Assembly (NCBI RefSeq): GCF_001039355.2
Contig: NW_019775609.1
Location: 22,587 to 48,961, forward strand
Length of the DNA: 26,375 bases
From: Lingula anatina
Lineage: Eukaryota > Brachiopoda > Lingulata > Lingulida > Lingulidae
Direction of reading: 5' to 3'
The translations under genes were made by a program, and so were the position numbers. Positions 1 to 9,599 of this stretch are shown here, piece by piece. Position 1 is the stretch's first letter. Every line of letters begins with the position of its first letter. The notes under the pieces are model-generated. The model had not been told where the DNA came from and searched no databases. It saw only the letters and a list, made by a program, of their open reading frames with translations.

Positions 1-1370
1 GGGGGGGGATTTCTGCCGATAAGACGTTGTGGTCATGCAGAGAAAATATCGGTTTGTCGGTTGAAAAGTGAGCGCGTTCAAAACCCCAACACTGTCATTA
101 ATTTTGCCTAACATCCTCCGTGTGGCTTCCTTGAAAATAGAGGCGTTGTTGCCGCGGATCTCTGCGACTGTAGCACATATTTAATCCTCGATAAAAACTA
201 GGCGCACGAATTTTACGATCGCACATCCCAGCGAAATTTGGGTACAGTAGAATCCGTGGAATTCGTAGGGGTAGATGGAATTTTGCAATGGAAAGGCGCA
301 AGTCTGCTTTGCGAGTCGCTGGGGCCACGTGAGGTGCCCTTTTAAGAAGGAACGCTTACTGTAAGGTGCGAGCGCTATGGGAATGATACTAATGTTTTGA
401 GTATGTTTTGTGGTCTGCGTACGTGGCATGCACTCACCACCTAAGAAGAAAATGCAACGCACGGCGAAAGTAGCTTCCTTTTGCGTCACTTTTGCTTCAT
501 ACTTGCGTCACACGCTTGTGATGACGATGTGGCGGCGTGCGTCAGTTTTGACTTTTGTTCTCCCCTTCCAACTTCTTCCTCCCTTCTTTTCCACTCTTTA
601 AGCTATTTTCCCTTGCCTTTTGTAGGCATATTGGAAGCTGAATTGAGCAAAATTCAACATTTTTGAAAATTGTAGTGCACGTTGCACACTCGACGTTCAT
701 TGGCGAAACACGAGTGTGTGCCTTGAGCACTCCGTGCGTTCGAATTTTTTCGTAAGTTGTGACGCTTGCACCTTATTCAACTCGCAAATAGCACTTGCTC
801 CGTCACTGCTTGGGACGTGGCTCTTGGACCATTTGCTCTCACTGACAAACCTCCCTTAAAACTCCGTTCTAGGGGAACAAGTTACACTTGCGGCCTCGCA
901 GATATTGGCAGTTATTTGGACATGTCCAATATCCTCCGTGCGTGCTTAAGGGCTATCTGCGAACTCGAAATTTCGTAAGAAGGACTTGCGTGGGACTTGA
1001 GATTCTGCGCAAAATTTGAAAGCAAACAGGACGCAAGAGCCCAAACGGCCGGTAGTGATCGAGGCTTAAAAGTCAGTATAAGCAAACACACAACTTTAAA
1101 TCCATGCAAGTGAATTACAATAAGGTTTAGGTTTCTTTACTTTTGTTTTGCCTCCAAAAACCTCAAAAGGCGAAATAGAAAAACAACCCAAGGTTCAACC
1201 ATTATCACGATCAAGTTTTGAAGGGAAGTCCAACGAATAAATTCCCCTTAGAAAACTGTCCATTGGCTCGAGTGTTGGAGCGCACGCGTGCGCGCGCGTG
1301 TGTGTCGTGTGTGTGTTTCTCTTGATAAGGGGTTTCCACAGAATGTCATAGGTTTGGTGACTTACAATTC
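1..1370. other. No recognisable gene; short TG/CG tract
   Basis: Open frames here are short (under about 105 codons), overlap on both strands and match no family I recognise, so I call no gene. A purine-pyrimidine alternating tract (GCGCACGCGTGCGCGCGCGTGTGTGT-type, about 1280-1317) is the only clear low-complexity feature. It could be a Z-DNA-prone microsatellite. Confidence 0.5.
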
Positions 1371-1393
1371 CTTAGAACTCATTCAGAACAGAG

Positions 1394-1975
1394 GACTAAC
1401 AGATCCGCGGATCAAATATGGCCTACCCACTTAAATGTTTGTTGCGTAATTCCCGAAGCACTCTATTCAGTGTCTTATCCTAAACTAAGGGGACAGCTTT
1501 TTAGTGGGTCGCCATATTTGATCACATGTCTGTTAGTCCACTGTTCTGAATGCGCTCTTAAGTCCCTTTGGCCCCATTCAGAATGAATGATTCGAGTACT
1601 AACTGATCCGCCGACTACATATGGCAGATCACACTTCAAAAGAGATGCCGCTGATTCCTGATGGTCTCCCTGACTCCACACTCGCCATTAAAACGGATTA
1701 AATCTCTGCTGCGAGGTTTAATTGCTAGGCCCCTGCAGCGACGGCACGTGTGGAGGCGGGGAGACCAGCGAGAATCTTTTTTGAAGTGTGGTCAGCCATA
1801 TGTAGTCGGAAAATTAGTTAGTTCCATATCATCCATTCTGAATGGGACCATTTAGAGCAGGGTACTTACTTGTCCGATGGTCAAATATGACACCACTTGA
1901 TTTAGTTTCTATTAACAGATTAGACGGCAAACTTTGTAGTGGGTCGCCATATATGATCTTCGGACTAGTTAGTCT
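1394..1975. repeat. Three consecutive inverted-repeat pairs (six half-units)
   Basis: Six diverged half-units alternate in orientation: A 1394-1438 (+), B 1498-1539 (-), C 1598-1646 (+), D 1774-1830 (-), E 1862-1906 (+), F 1930-1975 (-). Each carries a core like ACTAAC-GATC...CATATGG-(G)ACCCACT. A and B share GATCAAATATGGC and ACCCACT. C and D share GACTACATATGGC and CACACTTCAAAA. E and F are a looser third pair. CATTCAGAAT-like motifs stand between the units. The block can fold into three successive hairpins and is best read as a cluster of palindromic MITEs. The 102-codon-class frames in it have no support as genes. Confidence 0.75.
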
Positions 1976-2308
1976 TCAATCCTGAATGAGGTCTTAGTTT
2001 TAATAGTTTTCATTGGAATATTCTATTGCAGACAGTGTCAGTACATCCTGTAGCTAACTAACACTTATGGTAACAAAAAGTTGAACTCCATTTACACGCA
2101 TTTATATTGTGGCAAAGGAGAGAGTGGAAAAAAGTGGTTTTCGTTAAGTGCAATCAGCTTAAGCGAGTGACACGCCTCATCTTGTTTCCAACATAATCGT
2201 ATAATTGGCAGCAAAGGACTTGCCGGTGTAGCGTGCCTAGATTCCGGCCCTTTAAGAGTCCGGCGGACCCTTTTTTTTAAACTGAGTGTCCGGTAGACGG
2301 ATACTAAG

Positions 2309-2377
2309 TTTTAAATCTGAAAGTTCGGGGGACTGCCTATATTAAAACGTGCATTCCGCAGACTTTCAGATTTAAAA
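2309..2377. repeat. 16-bp perfect inverted repeat (hairpin)
   Basis: TTTTAAATCTGAAAGT at 2309-2324 is the exact reverse complement of 2362-2377, with a 37-base loop. It lies in a block containing GTCCGGCGGACC-like and GTCCGGTAGACGG-like short dyads (2255-2300), so it may be part of a small palindromic element. Confidence 0.75.
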
Positions 2378-2461
2378 TGAACAGTCCGCTTTGAATCGCA
2401 GGGTCCCCCTTACTTTTGCACTTTAGGCATACCCTCGAAATATTCCATATTAAATGTCAAG

Positions 2462-2465
<4 letters not shown>

Positions 2466-2521
<56 letters not shown>

Positions 2522-2554
2522 CCTTCTTATATAAATATATATATATATATATAT
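2466..2554. repeat. (AT)n microsatellites
   Basis: Two runs of alternating AT are visible, about 2466-2517 and 2528-2554, separated by ten or so non-repeat bases. Confidence 0.95.
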
Positions 2555-2639
2555 AAACCTTGGAAATTTTAACTTAAAGGCCATACATTTCTACCCTACG
2601 TATATTTAGCCATCAAACATGTCCTACTGCTAAACACAT

Positions 2640-2800
2640 CCCGGCTTATTTCCCGCTGGGTGGGGTTGATATAACATTGTTTTCTGACGTTGATACAACG
2701 TTGTTATCTGAGGTTGACACAACTTTCAAATCCAACGTTTATCATTTATGGTTCAACGTTGTTTCAACGTTAAAACAACATAATTTGCCCGCTGGGTTTC
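2640..2800. repeat. MITE-like block of CAACGTTG motifs
   Basis: The block is bounded by direct copies of CCCGCTGGGT (about 2651 and 2788). Its interior is filled with variants of GTTGATACAACGTTG and GTTTCAACGTT in both orientations. This CAACGTTG/GCCCGCTGGG style is common in dispersed repeats of many aquatic animals. The 70-codon frame here is a by-product. Confidence 0.6.
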
Positions 2801-3025
2801 TTTTGAGGGAGGGGGAGGTACGCTCTTTTTCTTACAAAATAGGCCTTACAGCGAGGAGTAGAGCTCTCCATCCTGCCATCTTTAATTAGAGAAATTTGGT
2901 AATGGTAACAAATTATGTTGCTGGTCCGGTCTAAATCTAATTTAAGTCAGCCTATAGGGATGTGCCCGGTGTCATACTGAAATTAAAATGATTGAACAAG
3001 TACATCCAGAAATGAATAGGTTTGA

Positions 3026-3311
3026 GGTCCGCACATCTTGCTGGACCGTCGTAGGAATGGAGTATGAAATTTTACGAGGGAAAAGGATCCGCACGTCTTG
3101 TTGGAACCTATGTTAGATTGGGGGAATCCGCATGTCTTGCTGTATCCCTACAGGTTTACTATAGTGAACATGGAATGAAAGGCGTAGTGAAAAAGAGAAA
3201 TCTAAGTATAAATGACTATTGATATGAAAACTTTTGGAGGGTGGAAGGATCCGCATGTCTTGCTGGATCGCATGGTAAATTGTGAGGGAATCCGCATGTC
3301 TTGCTGGATCC
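3026..3311. repeat. Five dispersed copies of a small hairpin motif
   Basis: Copies lie at 3026-3047, 3085-3108, 3121-3148, 3247-3270 and 3287-3311. Each has a conserved core CCGCAyGTCTTGyTG flanked by complementary arms: GGTCC/GGACC, GGATCC/GGAACC, GGGAATCC/TATCCC, GGATCC/GGATCG, GGAATCC/GGATCC. They lie just past the 3' end of the recombinase coding sequence (transcribed on minus), so they are probably in the non-coding 3' part of the retrotransposon. Confidence 0.8.
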
Positions 3312-3423
3312 TGAATGGTGGTAGTGCAAAATTAGAAAAGTTTAAGCAGAACAATATATGTATAAATGCATATTGAGTGAAATTCAAATTTCAAAGTCAT
3401 CCCAATGTTATAGCAAAATGCTA

Positions 3424-4337
3424 TTAATCCTTTTGTTGGGTTGCCTGGGTCGACCACAGTGTAGGTGTGGGGATATATTTCTTGAAGGAGTCAGAGATCC
3501 AACGCCCTAGCCATCTTATTTGAGTGTCTGAAAAAGATTGTTCTGTACGGCTAGCGATGCACCTCCTATCCTGAAACTGTGGCCTTTGTAGCGGGAAGAG
3601 TCCAACTGGCAGAAACGAAGATCCCTCTCCAACTGTTTGTTGAACGTGTCCTGGTGGATGGGTGTCAAGTTAGGGTGACAAAAAAAGAGGGCCTGGCGTA
3701 TCTCCCCTCACTTTGATAAAGATATCCAGGACTTGCACCCCACACAAAGGACCGTCTTGAGGGCCAATTACTATGGAAAATGGGGAACCTTTTTGGTTAT
3801 GTTTGTATTGGGAAATGACTAATTCTACTGCCCGTTCGCCCTTTTGGTTTACAAAGAATTTCACTTGTTCTCGAGAAAAGGAATAATTAGAGACCCCCTT
3901 TTCCCTGGTCGTCATTTCCCCTATGCGAAGAAATCCGTGAAAGGCTGTGAGGTACATTGCTTTGAAAAGGGAGACGATATATGAGTTGGAAAGAGTAAAT
4001 TCTGTTGCCTGAACCAATTTTTGAGTACTTCAACCGTAATGGGGAGTCTAGAATCAAGGGATGGGTTCAACTTGTGACAACCTATGAGCATTTTCTTAAC
4101 AATGAACGAGCTAGTGGGATCTTGATGGCCAGTCAATTTGTGGAAATAGCCCAATTTTGAGATTTCAGATACAATCGTGTTAGGGGAGAGTTTCCTTTCA
4201 GAGAGGTGGGAAATATATAACAGTACGTCAGCTATTGTGGCTGGAAAACGTGGGGAAGTGAGACCTATTGTGGCTGTTTGGAATAATGAGAAATTGTGAA
4301 TAGCCTTTTTTGATGACGGTTCCAATGCTGCGTCCAC
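3424..4337 (-). pseudogene. Tyrosine recombinase domain of a DIRS/Ngaro-type retrotransposon, frameshifted
   Basis: This encodes the integrase-like tyrosine recombinase used by YR retrotransposons to insert circular DNA without target duplication. The N-terminal, SAM-like core-binding part is in the frame starting at 4337. After a one-base shift in an A run near 4020 the catalytic part continues with FHGFLRIGEM, which holds the first catalytic arginine. A second shift near 3680 leads to GHSFRIGGAS (the HxxR motif), and a third near 3530 leads to RWLGRWISDSFKKYI with the nucleophilic tyrosine at 3475-3477. The stop is at 3424-3426. The R, HxxR and Y positions therefore all survive while the frame is broken at least three times. 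It follows the RNase H frame directly. The family (DIRS versus Ngaro) cannot be fixed from this copy. Confidence 0.85.
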
Positions 4338-5267
4338 TAGTTTTTGGGCAGAGTCAACAAGCCTTGTGGTAAGAGGTGAACTGGGAGTGTAGTTGGAGTG
4401 TTGGACATGCCTAAAACAGACTGCTTGAACGATTGAACCTGAAGACGTGAAAGGGAATCAGCTAAGTAATTTTTGGAACCCGGGATGTGCTTTGATTTAA
4501 ACAAAATGTTGTGTAGGAGACAGGTCAATACAAAATATCGAGCCAAGTGCATAATGTGAGGATCCTTGGACGTCTGCTTGTTAATGATATGTACTAAGGC
4601 TTTGTTGTCCGTAAAGAGCATAACGCATCTGTTTTCGAGGTCTGATGCCCAGAGGGTCACTGCCGCCACAATGGGGTAGAACTCAAGCAAAGTGATATTG
4701 CAATTCTGGAATTGTACCGGCCAGGCACCGAAAAAACATATGTCCTTAAAGATTGCACCATAGCCCAGAGAGGCTGCTGCATCAGTATAAAGTTCCAGCG
4801 CAGGAGAAATGAGCCGTTTGAAGTCAAGAAAGAATAATTTTCCATTGAAGTCAGCGAGAAATTGGGCCCAAGTTTCAAGATCTAACTTGGCCTGTCTTGT
4901 AAGCCTAATGAAATGGTGGGGTTTTCTGACGCCAAGAAATGCCCTGCCTGGGAGAATCACTGAACAGGTGAAGTTTAAGACACCAATAAGGGATTGCAAT
5001 TGAGTCAAAGTAACCTTAGAGCGGGCTAGAAATTCATCAATAAGAGACCTGCACTTGGATACCTTATCTTCTGGGAGCCGGGATTCCATCAAATCAGTAT
5101 CAAGTTCGATACCTGCAAAGGGTAGAACCCTACTTACAGTCTAACAGGCTAACAGTCTTATCACTAGCTATCGGCACACCTAAGTCTTGACAGAGAGCCA
5201 AAAAGTTTTAAGGTCTTGCTGGCACTTTTCACGGGTAGGGGCTACGAACAGGAAGTCGTCGAGAATG
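4337..5267 (-). pseudogene. Reverse transcriptase (partial) and RNase H of the same YR retrotransposon
   Basis: The 251-codon frame 4337-5092 starts in the RT thumb region and carries a complete RNase H: YTDAA (Asp104), LLEFYP (Glu137), FTDNKA (Asp162) and ADSLSR (Asp212), the four metal-binding acidic residues. Upstream, between 5267 and 5093, broken frames encode the RT active-site motif ILDDFLFVAPT, then LALCQDLGVPIASDKT and FAGIELDTDLMESRL, which are typical of the RT palm. A one-base shift near 5210 and a short corrupted stretch near 5110-5150 separate them. The RT fingers and most of the palm are missing. Codons also appear lost in frame after GRAFL, near residue 53. Homology stops at about 5267, right next to the start of the Myb-like gene. 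Confidence 0.85.
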
Positions 5268-5273
5268 GGAACC

Positions 5274-6009
5274 ATGGAGGATCCGATAGGTTTCCCGAAA
5301 AAGCGCAGTCGTTTTTCCGACGAGGAGACTGATATAATTGTGGTCGAGGTGTCTTCTAATCCTGCTCTTTTTTACCAACTGTCAAACACTATAACTAAAA
5401 AATCGAAGGAGGAGATTTGGAAAAAGATAACTCAAAAGTAAGTAGACACTTTCATTTTCATACTTAAACAAAACCCCTTAATAAGTGCCCCCTGCCCCTT
5501 TTAGTTAGTAAAGGGGGGGGGGGGGGTGGCGTTGCACCCTGTGTTGCTTGTGTAATTTCGTAACAGCAAATCCCATACTAGTAATATTAAAAATTATAAT
5601 ACAGCTTTAAAAGTTGAAATTTTTATTTCTGAAAATATAATATGTGATTTTTTTAAACTGAAAACAGGTGAAAGTATTAAGAATTAAATTAAATTAAATT
5701 AAATTAAATTAAATTAAATTAAATTAAATTAAATTAATTACTGTGATTTATACAGGTATATATTGTCATGTTTTTTAAATCAGGATCAACAGTGTTTCCT
5801 TGCATGTGAGGAAATTTTCTGAGGTGAGGAAAAAGTGGTACGACTACTCTAGTCGTACCAAAAGGAAAGAAGCAGAAAGAAGGAAGCAGATAAGGAGGAC
5901 TGGGGGAGGGCCAGAACCTCCCCAGCTTACAGCGAGGGAGCAAAAAGTAAGTTTATAAAAATTTATTTTCAAATTATTATTATTTTTTTTTAAATGTGTG
6001 TCCTGTTTC

Positions 6010-6060
<51 letters not shown>

Positions 6061-7345
6061 ATTTTTACTATATTTTGTCTAGGTCATAGAGATCATTGGA
6101 GATGTTGCAGTGGAAGGTGTGCAAGGGTTGGAGCACAATGATTCTCTCTGCTTTGAATCTGGTACTACTGATTATGATTTATTAGATTTATATCCATTTA
6201 ACTATTAATTTGCATTTTTATGAAGTAGTACGTGTCATTGAGTTTGATATTAATAAAATTTGAGTAAATGTTTTAATAACTGATACGTTTTTTTTCTTCA
6301 AGATCAGTGTGAGTTAAGCACAGAAATTCCATGTGACCCAGGTAATAATAATATAAATACCATTTACTGTTTAAAATTGCATGTTTTGAATATATATAAA
6401 TGGGATGAAGGGAATGACTATGTCATATAAAGGAGAAATAATGATGTTATAAGCCATATTTATTTTCTATGTTTTCTACTGTTTTCTAAAGTTTTTTTTT
6501 AATTCAGAAGAAGGTACAAGTTTTGAGACTTCAAGTCCAATTTTTGGTATGTGTATAATTCTATTTCTTTTTTCCTTTAGGAAATGTATTTGTATCCTTA
6601 ATTAAATCTGCTTTTACTACTTGTTGCAACTAAATACTTCTAGAAAGTGTAAAAATTGAAAGAAAACTTTTCAGTAAAATCTAAAACAATTTTCAATTTT
6701 TATTTCTTTGTTTGCAGAAAGAGTTGAGGGAACATCCAGATCGCCTTGCAGACCATCCAGAAGAACAGTGCAAAGTAAGTTGATATATATATATATATAT
6801 ATGAGTTTTTTTAAGGGGGTTTCCTAACTTGCATTTAGCTTTCAACAATCCTTTTACATTTCAGTCAACCTTTAAATTTGTTAATTATCCCTAGGTCATG
6901 AATAGGACAAAATGTAATAGAGGAAGTTCCAATACTAGTGTCACGAAAAATGTATAATGTTACATTGTATTTAATATTTACTTCTTTTTTACAGGCAAGA
7001 AGAGAACAAGCACAGGTAATATTCTCAAAGTTTTTCAAGTTTTAATCATACATTTTTTTCACTGATTAAAGATATATTTTAACACTCAAAAGTTTTTAAA
7101 AGTGAATGTATTCCCTAAACTACCATAATATTTCATTTCTTTTACATCCAACAACAGGCCTATACAAAATAGAAGAAGAAAGATTGGAAATTGAAAAGAA
7201 GAGATTGAAAATTGAAGAAGAGAGGTTGGAAGTGGAGAGAGAAAAAGTGATAGTTCTTAAGCATATAATGCAGTATTATTCACTGAAAGCAGAGCTTCAG
7301 AAATTAAATACTTTGTTATATAGTGAAAATTCACCACTGTTGTGA
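5274..7345 (+). CDS. Myb/SANT-like protein of a PIF/Harbinger element, eight exons
   Basis: This is the DNA-binding partner protein that PIF/Harbinger elements encode next to their transposase; family members bind the element ends and carry the transposase to the nucleus. I reconstruct exons 5274-5437, 5784-5946, 6083-6161, 6303-6341, 6508-6546, 6718-6774, 6995-7015 and 7158-7345. All have AG/GT borders with matching phases (phase 1 from exon 3 on), giving 750 nt, or 249 residues plus stop. Exons 1-2 encode the Myb/SANT-like domain (RSRFSDEETDIIV, EEIWKKI, VRKKWYDYSSRTKRKEAE) and the typical TGGGPEPPQLT tail. Exon 8 encodes a charged coiled coil of IEEERLE-like repeats. The donor of exon 3 (GTACTA) is weak; reading through it reaches a stop at about 6207. 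Exons 4, 5 and 7 are micro-exons, so these are the least certain. The start ATG lies only a few bases from RT sequence, so the 5' UTR and left terminal repeat are gone. Confidence 0.78.
5508..5527. repeat. G homopolymer in intron 1
   Basis: A run of about 19 G lies within the first intron of the Myb-like gene. It is a likely place for length error. Confidence 0.9.
5684..5737. repeat. (AAATT)n microsatellite
   Basis: About ten copies of AAATT lie in intron 1 of the Myb-like gene. Confidence 0.95.
6011..6057. repeat. (ATT)n microsatellite
   Basis: About fifteen copies of ATT lie in intron 2 of the Myb-like gene, ending about 25 bases before the exon 3 acceptor. Confidence 0.95.
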
Positions 7346-7400
7346 AACCCTTTTTTTACCATCAACTTAGCAATTATCATTATGCAAAATCTTTGTAATG

Positions 7401-7528
7401 TTTACTTAATTGTTCACCATTACTGTTAAACCATTGAACTGTTTAGTTAATTGTTCACCATTACTGTTAAACCATTGTACTGTTTACTAAATTGTTCACC
7501 ATTACTGTTTAACCATTGCACTATTTAC
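7401..7528. repeat. Three-copy 41-bp tandem repeat
   Basis: The unit contains TTGTTCACCATTACTGTTAA and starts at about 7410, 7451 and 7492. It begins about 55 bases after the stop codon of the Myb-like gene, so it is likely within its 3' UTR or in the space between the two convergent element genes. Confidence 0.9.
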
Positions 7529-7895
7529 ATATTAAATATTCAAATAAGCATTTACCATTATTGATCTCCATGTTCAAATGTAAAAAATTATTTTTCCAAT
7601 TATTCTTCTATATACAGTGAAATAGGTAAATAATTAAAGTTACTATGTCAACTTTAAATTAATTGATGATGTATATGAAGGAAAAATGGAAAAAATACAT
7701 TAATACATATATTGGTAAATCTTGATGTTTTAAATTTAAAAACAATGACAACAACAACAAAAAATATAAGTAAAAATATTTAAAAAGTATTTTGTATATT
7801 AATTGATATATATGGAGAGTGAACCCTCCCCCCCCCCACACACACATACAATCTAAAGCAAGTATGATAAAGCATACAAAGGTGTTTCAAATTGC

Positions 7896-7901
7896 AATAA
7901 A
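7896..7901 (+). promoter_or_regulatory. Candidate poly(A) signal for the Myb-like gene
   Basis: AATAAA lies about 550 bases after the stop codon. This is a motif match only, in very AT-rich sequence. Confidence 0.25.
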
Positions 7902-8134
7902 TTTGCTGGGCTTATTTCTTAATTTAAAAATAATATTTTAATGTCATCAGCAGTATTCTATTTATTCTGCATTCTTATTTTTTATTTAAATATTCTTTTA
8001 TCTCACTGCACATTTAATTTTTGAAATACCCATCATATACGAAAGTATATGCTCCAAACATTAACAATAAATTTAAAAAAAAAAAAACAATTTTAAAATA
8101 TTTTAAATACACAATTCTATTAAATATTAAGTAC

Positions 8135-8389
8135 CTGAACCGAGATTTTGTAACACCAAAACACTGCTCTATACTGGTCTTCATATGGGAAGCATTGTAT
8201 CTTTCCTCTGCCCTATTTGCTGGGTTGCCCTTTGGTGTCATCAAAAAGGGAGATAGGGCATAGCCACTATCCCCCAGCAAATATCCCTGTGGCATATCAC
8301 CACTTATCAGCTTTTCAAACAGCATGCTGTTGTTGAAAACAAAGGAGTCATGAGCACTTCCAGGCCATCGTGCTACAACATTGGTAAAT
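8135..8389 (-). pseudogene. PIF/Harbinger DDE transposase, single exon (truncated gene)
   Basis: The 255-nt exon has a good acceptor (TTATTTCAG at its 5' side) and a donor (TTCAG|GTACTT). It encodes FTNVVARWPGSAHDSFVF, then GYLLGDSGYAL with the second catalytic Asp, and IEQCFGVTKSRFR with the catalytic Glu of the DDE_Tnp_4 / HARBI1-type endonuclease. The exon with the first Asp and the helix-turn-helix region should lie at higher coordinates, but I find only AT-rich sequence and then a hAT-like MITE. I also find no exon for the C-terminal tail at lower coordinates. The gene faces the Myb-like gene tail to tail across about 790 bases, one of the usual Harbinger arrangements. The exon frame is intact, but the gene is not complete here. 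Confidence 0.85.
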
Positions 8390-8597
8390 CTGAAATAATT
8401 GAGAAAAAAAATCACAACACTGAAAAGTACTTGGTATGTGCTAATGGCATGACGTGATGAAATGCTAAATTAAAAAAAATTAATTATTTTTATAACATCC
8501 ATAAATCATTTTGTCTTGGTCAATTTCTCACCCTTCTACTATAAAAACAAAATTAGTAATTAATACAACTTTGTTCTTATACCCAATGATGGTTCTG

Positions 8598-8817
8598 CAG
8601 TGGGGGATTTAGAGGGGGGCCTGGTCCCCTATTGAAATTAAAATTTTGACTAGCTGATTCATAGTTATAAATTAATGGCATCGTTTGTCATATGAAATAC
8701 CAAACATTTTATGGCCCCTTCACTGAGCCCCGAACAGCACGCCAAGTTGGGGGGGGGGGGGGGGGCAGGGGGGTCAGCTTTGCATCCGAGGACCTCCCTT
8801 AAAATAATCTACCACTG
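8598..8817. mobile_element. hAT-like non-autonomous element (MITE)
   Basis: The left end CAGTGGGGGATTTAGAGG and the right end (read inward) CAGTGGTAGATTATTTT form imperfect terminal inverted repeats of the CAGTGGCGGAT type known from hAT elements. No 8-bp target duplication remains (TGGTTCTG versus CTACTAAA), so the copy is old or a border is wrong. It holds an 18-G run (about 8748-8765). It separates the Harbinger remnant from the retrotransposon ORF1. Confidence 0.6.
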
Positions 8818-8821
8818 CTAC

Positions 8822-9468
8822 TAAATGTTCGAGAATAATATCGAATACGAATTCGTCTCCCCAAATCCGATCTTTTACCTTGTTATCAACCTGAGCGTGT
8901 AGGGGGTAGACTTAGTGTTGTATCTTTGTGATGTAGAGGGTTGGGGTAATACCATGCCTGGGTCAGTTGGAGAGGAAGACGACGTGGAAGGCAAGGTGCT
9001 GGTGGCTGGGTTGCTAATAGTTAGCGTACAGGTAGGAGCCTCAGTGCTGAGGGTAGGAGTGGATGCTTCAGGGTTTTGCAGATTCTGTGCTGCAGCCAGG
9101 TTTGCCGCTACAGTGCCCAATTTTGCCACCACGTCAGTCACTTTCTCCACCATGTTGACAATATGCTGGTTATCAATAGGCGCTGGAGCTGAAGGTTGGG
9201 ATACCTGTTCGGCAGAAGGTGTGGGCGGGAGATCTAGGGTAGAAGCTGAGGAAGACGCCATAGGGGCCGTTATGATTTTCGGGGCCTGGGATGAGGCTGA
9301 GGTAGAGGCTGCTGGGACTGGAGCCGGAGACACAGGTAAAGAAGATCCTTTAGATGATGGTGTGGCCCCAGAAGATGATGATGGTGATGATCGGAAAGAG
9401 GTCCTCTTAGTCTTGCGGGAGCTTGGACGTACGTATGGAGTTGCTTTTCTTGTTCTCTTTGGAGGCAC
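8822..9468 (-). pseudogene. ORF1 (gag-like) N-terminal part of the YR retrotransposon
   Basis: The frame 8875-9468 encodes 197 residues. It has a basic start (MPPKRTRKATPYVRPSSRKT), then a long Ser/Pro/Ala/Thr-rich region with one predicted helix around MVEKVTDVVAKLGTVAANLA. This composition is usual for ORF1 of DIRS/Ngaro-like elements of marine invertebrates. After a one-base shift in the C run near 8900, a second frame continues with VDNKVKDRIWGDEFV, resembling the K-x-K-I-W-x-x-E-Y/F motif of these ORF1 proteins, and breaks off near 8822 at the hAT-like MITE. It is on the same strand and upstream of the RT/RNase H/recombinase fragment, so it is probably the 5' part of the same element. 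The plus-strand frame 8915-9535 is its antisense shadow. Confidence 0.65.
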
Positions 9469-9599
9469 TGAAATGCATAACGTAGACAGCGGCAGATTGA
9501 TGGTTAAAATGTTTATGTATTTTATACTGCCTTGATAAGGAGGAGACGGGAGGAGGGCTTACAAAAATCACTATCAGATTTCGTCACTTTTTTGCCAAG

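Noticed and set aside
2990-3330. CRISPR-like array (regularly recurring short repeats)
   Set aside because: Only five copies, irregular spacing, changing stems, and an animal genome with a retrotransposon alongside.
5187-5273. Upstream extension of the Myb-like protein to an earlier ATG
   Set aside because: These codons are the antisense of the RT active-site region; the Myb-like protein start at 5274 fits the family.
8915-9535. 206-codon plus-strand open frame
   Set aside because: It is antisense to the retrotransposon ORF1; the low-complexity Ser/Pro/Ala-rich code on the minus strand leaves this frame open by chance.
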